DNA from: a virus
Length of the DNA stretch: 42,659 nt
Virus record (IMG/VR): IMGVR_UViG_3300036780_000056
Span: 1-42,659 of that record
Direction: 5' to 3' (one strand)
Positions 1-6,836 of this stretch are shown here, piece after piece (the first letter of the stretch is position 1; each line of letters begins with the position of its first letter). The translations under genes were made by a program, and so were the position numbers. Below the pieces are notes generated by a model. It was given only the letters and a program-made list of their open reading frames with translations. It searched no databases and was not told the origin of the DNA.

Positions 1-91
1 TTTCACTGTGAAGTAGGCACGCAGCTGCCCGAGGCGCAGGAAACCATCGCACCTTTGAGGGTATTTCTGTTGCTACTAGAGCGGCGCTATT

Positions 92-382
92 TTAGTTGGG
101 AGTCTCGAGGACTGGCGCAGGCGGTTGGTCGCGCTGTTTCTCTGCATCCGGATCGCGCAATATGACCACCGAACCCACAGGTACGCGCGGATCCCCCTCG
201 ATCGTATGGTTGGCCAGGATCGTCACTCGCGACGGACGCAGCTGCGCACCGCCGTTCTTCTGCATGCCCGTTATCAGCCCGCCCTCCTGCACATCGGTCA
301 CTCTTCCAAATACCTGTGGCCGATCCAGACTCAGCATCACCAGGTCTCCCGGCTTCAGATCATTACCTAATGCATCCTTCAT
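92..382 (-). CDS. Small unknown phage protein, 96 aa
   Basis: The function is not recognised. I chose the ATG at 382 because a GGGAGGGA ribosome-binding site lies about 8 bases upstream. An earlier in-frame start at 454 would add an Arg/Cys-rich leader that runs through the palindromic site at 415-427. The protein opens with LGNDLKPGDLVML, a pattern common in small SH3-like beta-barrel proteins, followed by alternating hydrophobic residues (VFGRVTDV, SVVIL) and a charged Pro-rich tail. It is the last gene of the leftward group at the left end. Three palindromic 13-mers lie in the gap upstream of it (415, 485, 553), so it is a plausible target of whatever binds them. Confidence 0.6.
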   Translation of the reverse strand: MKDALGNDLKPGDLVMLSLDRPQVFGRVTDVQEGGLITGMQKNGGAQLRPSRVTILANHTIEGDPRVPVGSVVILRDPDAEKQRDQPPAPVLETPN

Positions 383-624
383 TCCCGTAGTCCCTCCCGC
401 GCTTATGCATGCGCATGCTTGGAGCATACCCACAAAACGCCGGCGACGGCGCACCGGCCTGGATACTTGTCGCCTGCTAACGCAATGCTTGGAGCATAAG
501 GCTTGATCGCAGCTCAGCCAGGCCGCCAGAGAGATGCCGGCGACAAATCAGGATGCTTAGAGCACAAAGCTGCGCCGTTGTCAGTTACCTGGTTGTTACA
601 TGGGTAGCCGATATCAACGAACAG

Positions 625-1674
625 CTACATCACACGAGAGCTGCGCAGAGGCTTATGGAAGCGATCGAGTGGGCCGGATGAATAGTCGAGGATGTTGCGC
701 AGCCATTTGCCGGGAAACACGCCTGGTGGAATGCCCGAAGCAGCGCGGTTTCGCAGCGCTGTACGTAACTGCCCCAGTGATAAATCCGCCACCTTTATAA
801 GGAGTGCTCGAAGCGCCCTCCATTCCGCCTCTCCCCAGGGGCAATCTGGATGCTCCGGATTCTGACCTCGCCAGTAGGCAAAAATCTCCTCTTGGAAGGC
901 CCGCTCCCTCGGATCTGTTTTTTGAGGTTGCACCACCTTTTTTGCACCGGGAGCGACAGAAAGATGTGGTATCGCCCCGCCGTCGCCGACATTTTTAGGA
1001 TGGATTCCCTCAACCTGCCTATTCGGACGCGTCCTAGGGGCGTTTCTGGCCGTTTCGCCTTTTATTTGCTTTACTTTCCCGCCCAGCATCGCCGCCGATC
1101 GGCCGCCGGGTGCTCCCGCCGCCGCCGGCCTCGAGGTTCGCCGTGCGGATGCTTGGAGCACTCCGGTGTGCGGAGCATCGGGCCCGCCCTGGCGAAGCTG
1201 GGGCGGGGTGGGTGGGGTTTGCTTTTGCTTTTGTACTTGTACTTTACCGTTGTAGGGCATTGCTCTAGCAATGCTTGGAGCATCGTTTTTGTTCGCCTTC
1301 TGTTCCCGGTATTTTTTCCATCTCGTATTCGCCGCCAGCTGGGCTTTCTCGTGCGCTTTCAATCGTTTCTCCACCCATTCAGCCTTTATGCGCTCAGCTC
1401 CGCGCTGGTGAAGCATGCCGTCAGAGCCTAAAAAGAGCCGATGCTTGACCGATGCAGATGCAATGCTCCAAGCATCGGGCGTGGTTTTCGCGATCTGCGC
1501 CAACTTGCGATCGTCATTCGGCAGCGGGCCGGTAGTCCAGATATGCATGAGCAGATGCAGATAGAACCCTGATTCGGCACCATCTAGCTCGGTTGTGTCC
1601 TGGAGATAGCGACCGATGTAGAGCGGCATAAACACATCAACCTTCGATTGAAAAGGGGAAGAACTCTTACTCAT
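625..1674 (-). CDS. DUF1376 replication-initiation-like protein
   Basis: A 349-aa protein. Residues about 12-105 match the DUF1376 pattern: a PLYIGRYLQDT motif, AESGFYLHLLMHIW, then GPLPNDDRKLAQIA. DUF1376 proteins of phages are placed with replication-initiator and lambda O-like proteins and usually sit near helicase-loader genes. The middle (about 120-250) is a low-complexity Pro/Arg/Gly linker. A second folded segment near the C-terminus (about 260-335) contains FAYWRGQNPEHP and FPGKWLRNI. The ATG at 1674 was preferred, with GAGG about 10 bases upstream; an in-frame start at 1746 would add an unconserved leader. The gene contains several of the 13-bp palindromes, which are read as DAWSIA- or DAPSIA-like peptides, so coding constraint and DNA-site constraint coexist. 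Role as initiator is inferred from the family. Confidence 0.8.
   Translation of the reverse strand: MSKSSSPFQSKVDVFMPLYIGRYLQDTTELDGAESGFYLHLLMHIWTTGPLPNDDRKLAQIAKTTPDAWSIASASVKHRLFLGSDGMLHQRGAERIKAEWVEKRLKAHEKAQLAANTRWKKYREQKANKNDAPSIARAMPYNGKVQVQKQKQTPPTPPQLRQGGPDAPHTGVLQASARRTSRPAAAGAPGGRSAAMLGGKVKQIKGETARNAPRTRPNRQVEGIHPKNVGDGGAIPHLSVAPGAKKVVQPQKTDPRERAFQEEIFAYWRGQNPEHPDCPWGEAEWRALRALLIKVADLSLGQLRTALRNRAASGIPPGVFPGKWLRNILDYSSGPLDRFHKPLRSSRVM
1257..1274. repeat. Perfect 18-bp palindrome overlapping a 13-mer site
   Basis: GCATTGCTCTAGCAATGC reads as an 8-bp inverted repeat around CT and overlaps the start of the perfect 13-mer at 1271-1283. It lies inside the DUF1376 gene. The arms share the GC(A)T/AGC core with the 13-mers, so it may be an extended or compound site. 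Confidence 0.6.
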
Positions 1675-1784
1675 TAGCCCATACCTCGTTATGCAGGAGC
1701 GATGCTCGGAGCATCGGGCATGCACGATCAAAAACGGCGCGAACAAAAATGCTCCTAATCATGCTTGGAGCAGTGGCGGAATAC

Positions 1785-2027
1785 CTATTTCGTTTGGGAA
1801 TTTTCTGCTTCGAGAAGGTGGCCAAGGGAAGTTGTGAGAGGCGCGGCCATCACCTGCTCAGAGACTGCTTGGAGCACAGACTGCAGATAGAAGTTGAAGC
1901 CAAGTCCGCGCCGCGCGGCGGCAGTTTTAACCAGCGCAATTTGTGCATGACTGGCGAAGCGGACGCGGATCGAAATTCCATCCGCGATGCGAAGAGAAGG
2001 GTTCGAAACTATTCTTTTCTGGGACAT
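1785..2027 (-). CDS. Ribbon-helix-helix-like DNA-binding protein (DUF1778-like)
   Basis: An 80-aa protein. The centre, ISIRVRFASHAQIALVKTAAAR followed by RGLGFNFYLQSVLQA, has the layout of MetJ/Arc ribbon-helix-helix proteins of the DUF1778 kind: a short beta strand (IRVRF), a first helix ending in AAxxRG, then a second helix beginning NFYL. Such proteins bind short inverted repeats as dimers and often repress their own genes. The ATG at 2027 is used; a GTG at 2045 is an alternative and neither has a strong Shine-Dalgarno sequence. The gene is divergent from rusA and sits among the 13-bp palindromes (one inside it at 1865, one just beyond its end at 1761), making it the best candidate reader of those sites. 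That link is inference. Confidence 0.6.
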   Translation of the reverse strand: MSQKRIVSNPSLRIADGISIRVRFASHAQIALVKTAAARRGLGFNFYLQSVLQAVSEQVMAAPLTTSLGHLLEAENSQTK

Positions 2028-2034
2028 GGCGGCA

Positions 2035-2052
2035 TGGTACAACACTGGTACA
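2035..2052. promoter_or_regulatory. Direct repeat TGGTACA x2 in divergent promoter region
   Basis: TGGTACA at 2035-2041 and again at 2046-2052 are spaced exactly 11 bases, about one helical turn, between the divergent RHH and rusA genes. This is a reasonable place for an operator controlling the leftward versus rightward decision. No convincing -35/-10 pair was identified. Confidence 0.4.
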
Positions 2053-2080
2053 CTTCATAAGAAATCGGGATGCAGAAAAA

Positions 2081-2626
2081 ATGATGGCCAGGATGACGCA
2101 GAAGGCTGAGCGACAAGCATGGACGGACTTTATCGAGCGCGGACAGAATGCTCAAGCAGCAGTCAATCAACTGCTTAAAGTAAGAGCCATCGAATTCATC
2201 GTCGAGTGCAAGGCCGCACCCCAGGGCAGCATGAGCGGCGTCGCCATTGTGCGCGAGGATGGAAGCCCAGGCACGATTTTCAAAAGCGACAATAAGCGCA
2301 CCCATCCCTATCGCAATGAAGTGGGCTGGGCGGCGCTGCGCGCGAAAGCCGCCGCAGGCCTGCATGAGCTGCTCCTGGCACCGGCGGGTGTGCCGGTACG
2401 CGTGGCCATCACTTTTGTTTTCGCGCGTCCCAAATCTGCGCCGGCGACACGCGCTCGGCCGACAGTGAAACCTGACCTGGACAAGCTTGCTCGGAGCACC
2501 GCCGACGGATTGACCGGCGTGCTCTATGAAGACGACAGCCAGGTGGTCGACTATGAGCTGCACAAAATTTATGGAACACCTGAACGTGTACACGTGCGGG
2601 TGGAGATTGTGGAGGAAACATTGTGA
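2081..2626 (+). CDS. rusA: RusA family Holliday junction resolvase
   Basis: A 181-aa protein. Residues about 16-179 carry the RusA fold pattern: VRVAITFVFARPKS, then KPDLDKLARSTADGL with the acidic pair at about 132 and 134, then YEDDSQVVDYELHK with the DDSQV catalytic motif near 151-155. RusA cuts four-way DNA junctions, resolving recombination or replication intermediates before packaging. The start is the tandem ATGATG at 2081; an ATG at 2093 is possible. The N-terminal 30 residues are an extra charged helix before the usual RusA start. It is the first rightward gene, followed with a 4-base overlap by a small membrane peptide. The family call is secure, the exact start less so. Confidence 0.85.
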   Translation: MMARMTQKAERQAWTDFIERGQNAQAAVNQLLKVRAIEFIVECKAAPQGSMSGVAIVREDGSPGTIFKSDNKRTHPYRNEVGWAALRAKAAAGLHELLLAPAGVPVRVAITFVFARPKSAPATRARPTVKPDLDKLARSTADGLTGVLYEDDSQVVDYELHKIYGTPERVHVRVEIVEETL

Positions 2627-2709
2627 GCGATTTAACCTGGGCGATGCTTGGAGCTTATGCGGTGATCTGGCTGGCGCGCAGTTTTTGGAATGAATTGAAG
2701 GGACACTGA
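2623..2709 (+). CDS. 28-aa single-pass membrane peptide
   Basis: A GTG start overlaps the rusA stop (GTGA). A strong GGAGG ribosome-binding site lies 7 bases upstream inside rusA. The peptide, starting VSDLTWAMLGAYAVIWLA, is one hydrophobic helix followed by a charged tail RSFWNELKGH. The coupling and ribosome-binding site argue that it is translated. One of the 13-bp palindromes (2644-2656) lies inside it and encodes AMLGAY. Function unknown. Confidence 0.55.
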   Translation: MSDLTWAMLGAYAVIWLARSFWNELKGH

Positions 2710-3074
2710 GCGATGCCAAAAAATCCGACCGAGCTTGTGTTTAATTGTGTGATTTGCGGCACAGGATTACCCGCCGACATTGAGCAGCAGATACAGGCAC
2801 AGCAAGAGGAAATCGAAAAGTTTGCCGAACTGATGCGAAAGTATCGATGTAACCCAACAGGTCAGTTGTCGACTTTCGAGGCAATCAGGGATCTCCTCGA
2901 AACCAGCCATAGACTTTGCAATGACAACTATGACTGGGCAAAGAAGGTAGAAGCCGAGCGGGACGCCCTACAAGCCACACTGGAACAGGACCGCGAACTA
3001 TACCGTCGCGAACTGAAGGGACTACGATGCCGAAAAATCTGACCGAGCTTGTGTTTCATTGCGTGATTTGCGGC
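2690..3074 (+). repeat. Duplicated gene start (about 48 bp plus leader)
   Basis: Bases 2713-2760 and 3027-3074 match at about 44 of 48 positions, beginning at the ATG of two successive genes. The similarity extends a little upstream into a shared GAAGGGAC ribosome-binding segment. Beyond CVICG the two genes diverge. This indicates a fairly recent local duplication of a start-plus-zinc-knuckle cassette. Confidence 0.8.
2713..3042 (+). CDS. Small CxxC protein with coiled coil
   Basis: A 109-aa protein of unknown function. It opens MPKNPTELVFNCVICG, half a zinc knuckle (Cys12 and Cys15), then becomes a long charged helical stretch from about residue 20 to 105 (QQIQAQQEEIEKF, AERDALQATLEQDREL) typical of a coiled coil. 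The AAGGGA ribosome-binding site is 10 bases upstream. Its first 16 residues are nearly the same as those of the next gene, in DNA as well as protein. It looks like the 5' end of the next gene was copied onto an unrelated helical body, or the reverse. It overlaps the next gene by 16 bases. Confidence 0.65.
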   Translation: MPKNPTELVFNCVICGTGLPADIEQQIQAQQEEIEKFAELMRKYRCNPTGQLSTFEAIRDLLETSHRLCNDNYDWAKKVEAERDALQATLEQDRELYRRELKGLRCRKI

Positions 3075-3392
3075 GAACCGATTGCCCCGGAGCGAGTGAC
3101 GCGCAAGGCCGTCACCTGCAGCGATGCGCATGCGCGCGATCTGAAAAATGCGCGCCGGGTGCTGCGCGATATGACCAGGTGTAGGAACTGCAACCGGCCG
3201 AGTACTCCGGAACAACGACGGCTCTTTACGCTGTGGCGCAATGAGTACAACAAAGCCCACGGCGTGAAGCGGGGATGGAAGAAGGGAAACAAACGCGGGC
3301 CGAAGAATAAGCCGGCCGCCGCAGAGCTCGAGGAAAGCCATTCCGGCGGCGCATCTCCGCTTGAAGCACACCTGGGAACCATTAATGTGTAA
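3027..3392 (+). CDS. Zinc-ribbon protein with basic tail
   Basis: A 121-aa protein. It contains CVICGEPIAPERVTRKAVTCSDAH followed by RCRNCNRPSTPEQ, that is two CxxC pairs plus an intervening Cys-His, the arrangement of small phage zinc-ribbon proteins. The tail GWKKGNKRGPKNKP is strongly basic and suggests nucleic-acid binding. The start lies inside the previous gene and shares its duplicated leader. Position just before the structural block would suit a regulator of late genes or a small terminase-like factor, but nothing in the sequence proves either. Confidence 0.65.
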   Translation: MPKNLTELVFHCVICGEPIAPERVTRKAVTCSDAHARDLKNARRVLRDMTRCRNCNRPSTPEQRRLFTLWRNEYNKAHGVKRGWKKGNKRGPKNKPAAAELEESHSGGASPLEAHLGTINV

Positions 3393-3483
3393 TTTCGATA
3401 CTTGCAGATTGCCGGGACACTGGCGCACTCTGAGGGGAAGGCCCACATCTTGAGCCCATGTTCCTAAAAGGAGAACATCGACA

Positions 3484-4068
3484 ATGAGCAGTCTTGCGAT
3501 CAAGCGCACACCCCCCTCGAATCCTGTCATCGGCAATGTCGCCACCGCGCAGGTATTCTCCCAGCTTTCCAATCCACTTCTTCCCACCGCGCTGGCCGTG
3601 CCCGGCAAACTGGCGATCGAGGCCAAGAAGTTCACAGTCCGCGCCGAAGGCAATGCCTACGTGAACGGCGCCTACACCTTGAAAGCGACCCTGCTCGCAG
3701 CGCTGGTGATTCCAGCCGTGCCCTTCACCTCGACCAATTGGACAGTGCTGGGATCTGGCACGGCGCGCGCGATCGCAACCACCACTTATGCGCCATGGTT
3801 TATCCAGGCCGATTGCCAGTTCGATTCGCAGAGCGGGATCATGCACGGCGTTTTCTCGCAGCTGGTGAATGATCTCTATGACGGCGCGGCGGTGCTGGCT
3901 GCAACCGTGACCGGCATTAACGGCACCAATGTGATCCAGAACCAGGGTGCGGCCGGCGTGACCCCAGTCGCTCCCACCGATCCAGCTCTCTACTTCGCCG
4001 TGGCCCTCACGTTTGGGACCGCGGGCTTGAATATCGGCAACCTCGCCAACTTCGAACTTGGCTTCTAA
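3484..4068 (+). CDS. Probable minor virion protein (decoration or head-fibre type)
   Basis: A 194-aa Ala/Thr/Gly-rich protein without charged low-complexity regions, preceded by a strong AAAAGGAG ribosome-binding site. The composition, with many short beta-prone stretches (FTVRAEGNAYVNGAYTLKATLL, LYFAVALTFGTAGLNIGNL), is like phage capsid-surface proteins. I do not recognise a named family. It stands alone: 91 gene-free bases upstream and an intrinsic terminator immediately downstream. That suggests separate, possibly strong expression from the start of the late operon. A structural role is inferred from composition, ribosome-binding-site strength and location before the terminase. Confidence 0.6.
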   Translation: MSSLAIKRTPPSNPVIGNVATAQVFSQLSNPLLPTALAVPGKLAIEAKKFTVRAEGNAYVNGAYTLKATLLAALVIPAVPFTSTNWTVLGSGTARAIATTTYAPWFIQADCQFDSQSGIMHGVFSQLVNDLYDGAAVLAATVTGINGTNVIQNQGAAGVTPVAPTDPALYFAVALTFGTAGLNIGNLANFELGF

Positions 4069-4110
4069 CAAATCTGGGCGGCAACCCCCAGACCCGGAGC
4101 GGCGGGAACA

Positions 4111-4145
4111 CTCCCGAGTTGCCGCTAATCACTCGGGAGATTTTC
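4111..4145 (+). terminator. Intrinsic terminator
   Basis: A perfect 9-bp stem CTCCCGAGT / ACTCGGGAG (4111-4119 and 4131-4139) with an 11-base loop, followed by ATTTTC. It sits 43 bases after the stop of the putative decoration gene and just before the next ribosome-binding site, so it likely attenuates rather than isolates. Confidence 0.65.
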
Positions 4146-4162
4146 AGAGAGAGGGAGAGGCA

Positions 4163-4492
4163 ATGGCGAAGGAGCATGAAGTCAGGAAGGCGCTGGGAGG
4201 CGGCAAGCGTGAAGGCGCGAAGCTGCACACACACAGCGTGCACTATGAACGCGCCCACAATGGAGGTGTGATTGCCCACGTACACCGGCATACGGGAACA
4301 CCAGGCGGCGCGGACCACACGCACCACCACACCGAGGAGCATGTGCTGCCCGATGTCGAATCGGCCCAGGAGCACATGCAAGAGCACATGGGCGATCAGC
4401 CGCCAGCCGGCGAGATGGAACCGCAGCAGGCAGCGGCACCACCGGATGCCGAAATGGCTGACGGCGGTGGTGGTATCCAGGCGGGGATGTAA
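4163..4492 (+). CDS. Histidine-rich small protein
   Basis: A 109-aa protein starting at the ATG at 4163, with GAGGGAGAGG just upstream. An in-frame ATG at 4058 would run back through the terminator and is rejected. The region about residues 20-60 is strikingly His-rich (LHTHSVHYERAH, IAHVHRHTG, HTHHHTEEHVLPD), with more His in QEHMQEHMGD and a Pro/Ala-rich tail. Similar His-rich proteins recur beside phage terminases; their role is not established and metal binding is only suggested by composition. Confidence 0.65.
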   Translation: MAKEHEVRKALGGGKREGAKLHTHSVHYERAHNGGVIAHVHRHTGTPGGADHTHHHTEEHVLPDVESAQEHMQEHMGDQPPAGEMEPQQAAAPPDAEMADGGGGIQAGM

Positions 4493-4498
4493 GAAGTA

Positions 4499-6157
4499 AT
4501 GCATAACCAGATCGATGTGGCGCGGATCGCGGAAGACGCGGCATACAGAGACGAGCTGCGATTGCGCGCGCAAACCGATCTTTTCTGGCTCACGAAGTAT
4601 GTGCTCGGCTACACCAAGGTCAGCGAACGATGGCACCGCCAGGTGGCCGACGTTTTCATTAAGAAGGATCCGAGCAGGCCGATCGAGGATCAGCACCGCA
4701 AACACAAACGCATGGTGCTCCTGCCACGCAAAACTTACAAAACCACATTCAACATCACCGACACGGTGCAGTGGATCATCGCTTTCCCCGAGGTCGCGGT
4801 GATGGCCATGACCGCCTCGAATTCTCCGGACTCGCCCCTGGCGGATGCATTCGTAGCCGAAGTGGCGAGCCACTTCTATTGCCCAGCCGGAATGCCCCAG
4901 ACCATCCTGCATCAGCTCTTCCCCGAGCATGTCATCACCAAACTGCAGCCCGCGGGCACCTTCATCACGCCGGCGCGCACCAAGTACCGCCGCGATCCAA
5001 CCTTGAAAGGTGTATCGATCGAGCAGAGCCTAAGCGGATGGCATCCCGACATTCTGAAAAGCGAGGACGTGCAGGACAATCGCAACTCGCAAACCGCCTT
5101 TGCGCTGCGCAAAGTGCGGCAAAACTTCTACATCAACCTGAAGATGATGGGCGAGCACGGCTTCTTAGATCTGACCGGGACGCGCTACGGGCCCATGGAT
5201 CTCTATGGCGACATGATTCAGAAGATGGATGACACCTGGGTCTATCTCTGGAGGCCGGCTTATATCCGCAAACCGCATGCTTTGAAGCTCGAAGACGATC
5301 AATTGACCGAGGATGACGTGATTCTGCAGTTCCCCGAGCAATTGTCCTGGAAGTTCTTGAGAAGTGAGAAGAACCTGGATGAAAACTCGTTCTGGACGCA
5401 ATATATGAACATCGCCGAAGGCAATTTCAAACCCACCTTCCCCATGGAGCGGCTGGAGGCTGCAAAAATATCTGACGACGACACGCCGGATAACGGACGT
5501 ATATACATTGCATGGCGTTTTGAATATGCCGAGTGCAAATATGCCGCCGCGGCCGTGGGCGCCGAAAAAGCCGGCCGCATGACGATCATGGAAGTGGTAC
5601 GGGACACCCTCACTCCCACCGCCTTGGCGCGCCGGGTCATTTCCCTAGCCAGAAAATGGGAGACGCACCGGATCCAGATCGAGGAAACCCCAGGCGCCCG
5701 ATCGATGGAGCAGCACATCCGCAACCAGGCCCTCGAGGATGCTTGGCGCATCGAGATCCAATGGGCGGAGTACCTGCAGGATCCCACCGCGCGCTCCCTG
5801 GCCATCAAGAGCGCCGAACCGCACCTGATTGCCGGCCGGCTGCTTTTCTCTGACGGGATCCAGAACGCGCAAGAGGTTTTCCGCCAGCTTTATCATTTCG
5901 GTATGGTCGAGGATCAGGAGATCGCCTCGGTCATCAGCCGCGTGGCAGCCAATTTGCCGGCATCGATCGCGGCCGAAGGCTTTGAGACGTCGGATGAGGA
6001 GGCCTGGCAGGCGCAGCTCGATCAGGACGCTTATAACCGGGTGTACAGTCGAGGGGAATACGCCGAGCGCGAGCCGGTGATGGAAGTTCAAGAGGAAGAA
6101 TGGGACCCGCCGAGCCATGATGATCTGAGCGAGGCGATGCCGGGGTTGAGCGGATGA
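4499..6157 (+). CDS. terL: Terminase large subunit
   Basis: A 552-aa protein, the usual size of phage large terminases. The ATPase shows an atypical Walker A, LLPRKTYKTT (residues about 74-83), as in T7-like and podoviral terminases, where the first Gly residues are replaced by Arg. An aromatic context follows, with WHPDILKSEDVQDNRNS (about 181-197) in the Walker B position. The C-terminal half, from about residue 340 (RIYIAWRFEYAE), would be the nuclease domain. The enzyme pumps DNA into the prohead through the portal and cuts it. It starts 6 bases after the His-rich gene and overlaps the next gene by 4. No small terminase is recognisable nearby; small zinc-ribbon or HTH proteins could fill that role. 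Confidence 0.85.
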   Translation: MHNQIDVARIAEDAAYRDELRLRAQTDLFWLTKYVLGYTKVSERWHRQVADVFIKKDPSRPIEDQHRKHKRMVLLPRKTYKTTFNITDTVQWIIAFPEVAVMAMTASNSPDSPLADAFVAEVASHFYCPAGMPQTILHQLFPEHVITKLQPAGTFITPARTKYRRDPTLKGVSIEQSLSGWHPDILKSEDVQDNRNSQTAFALRKVRQNFYINLKMMGEHGFLDLTGTRYGPMDLYGDMIQKMDDTWVYLWRPAYIRKPHALKLEDDQLTEDDVILQFPEQLSWKFLRSEKNLDENSFWTQYMNIAEGNFKPTFPMERLEAAKISDDDTPDNGRIYIAWRFEYAECKYAAAAVGAEKAGRMTIMEVVRDTLTPTALARRVISLARKWETHRIQIEETPGARSMEQHIRNQALEDAWRIEIQWAEYLQDPTARSLAIKSAEPHLIAGRLLFSDGIQNAQEVFRQLYHFGMVEDQEIASVISRVAANLPASIAAEGFETSDEEAWQAQLDQDAYNRVYSRGEYAEREPVMEVQEEEWDPPSHDDLSEAMPGLSG

Positions 6158-6597
6158 AATCAGAATTAGAGCTACTGCTTCGTTGGAAGTGTCACAAGAT
6201 CGTAAGAGCCGCCAAAATTCTCGAAGTGAAGTTGTCTCCCTCAGTTATGGACCCAGCGGAGATGCAATACGCGATGCTCGCATTGGAAGCGAAAGGAACG
6301 CCGATTTTCATTGGTGTTAACGCCGGATGGCTTGAACGATTTGATCCAAAGGCAGGCGGATACTTGGTGGTTTATGAAGACGGTTATCAATCATTCTCGT
6401 CCGCCAAGGCCTTCGAGGACGGATACGCGCTACTGATGCCCGATGAAGCAATCACCGTAAACTTCAAAAAAGTCATTCTCACCCCCGATGGCCAAATGAA
6501 GCAGCTCGAAGTTGCGCAACATCCCGAGGGATATGTGGCGCTAACTAAAGAGCAGGCTACGAGCCTGGCTCGGGAGATCATGCGGAGGTTTGCGTGA
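6154..6597 (+). CDS. Conserved phage protein of unknown function, 147 aa
   Basis: The ATG overlaps the terminase stop (ATGA), so it is translationally coupled. The protein is mixed alpha/beta (IFIGVNAGWLERFDP, YLVVYEDGYQSFSS) and ends in a helix with REIMRRFA. It has no Cys motif, membrane segment or signal peptide, and no family is recognised. It heads a run of four tightly overlapping small genes between terminase and portal. Confidence 0.7.
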   Translation: MKSELELLLRWKCHKIVRAAKILEVKLSPSVMDPAEMQYAMLALEAKGTPIFIGVNAGWLERFDPKAGGYLVVYEDGYQSFSSAKAFEDGYALLMPDEAITVNFKKVILTPDGQMKQLEVAQHPEGYVALTKEQATSLAREIMRRFA

Positions 6598-6836
6598 AAA
6601 TCACGATTGAGAGCACTGACGAGTTTGTTGAGATCGCTGCGGAGGATGCCACATCTGGCGTGCCGGCGCGGATCTGGCAGGGCGTGACCGAGGGCGGCGT
6701 CAAGGTGCAGATCCTGGTGACCCGCATCGCTGTATCACTCGATGACGATCAATCACAATTTGAGAAAGAGCTACGGGAGACGCCGGTGCCACGGGCGGAT
6801 TTGCCGCGGGTCTTTCCGCTGAGGATGATCCTATGA
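6594..6836 (+). CDS. Small conserved phage protein, 80 aa
   Basis: Starts with a GTGAAAATC overlap: the stop of the previous gene is shared with this start. The sequence is beta-rich (MKITIESTDEFVEI, PARIWQGVTEGGVKVQILVTRIAV), followed by a helix FEKELRE and a proline-rich tail ending FPLRMIL. From memory, proteins of this pattern recur in tailed phages of soil bacteria, without known function. It is coupled to the next gene by a 4-base overlap. Confidence 0.65.
   Translation: MKITIESTDEFVEIAAEDATSGVPARIWQGVTEGGVKVQILVTRIAVSLDDDQSQFEKELRETPVPRADLPRVFPLRMIL

Larger units (their letters stand above)
415..2656. repeat. Family of 13-bp palindromes, consensus ATGCTTGGAGCAT
   Basis: The arms ATGCT and AGCAT are reverse complements around a TGG (or CCA) spacer. 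Perfect copies lie at 415-427, 485-497 and 1271-1283, and inverted at 1463-1475. One-mismatch copies lie at 1149-1161, 1702-1714 (arms intact, ATGCTCGGAGCAT), 1761-1773 and 2644-2656. Two-mismatch copies lie at 553-565 and 1865-1877, and a weaker one at 2487-2499. The sites occur both between genes and inside the DUF1376, RHH and 28-aa peptide genes. I saw no comparable cluster elsewhere; the closest single match is 5739-5751, inside the terminase gene. This distribution resembles dispersed operator or stoperator sites, or binding sites of a replication protein. Confidence 0.85.

Noticed and set aside
850-1431. Plus-strand frame (193 codons) opposite the DUF1376 gene
   Set aside because: The DUF1376 motifs are on the minus strand; this frame is rich in Arg/Phe/Leu and has no independent support.
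4007-4930. Minus-strand open frame (307 codons) across the His-rich and terminase genes
   Set aside because: It lies opposite two supported genes and spans an intrinsic terminator; composition is that of an antisense frame.
5739-5751. ATGCTTGGCGCAT in the terminase gene, one mismatch from the 13-mer
   Set aside because: A single isolated copy far from the cluster, with one arm broken; probably chance and coded as EDAWRIE.
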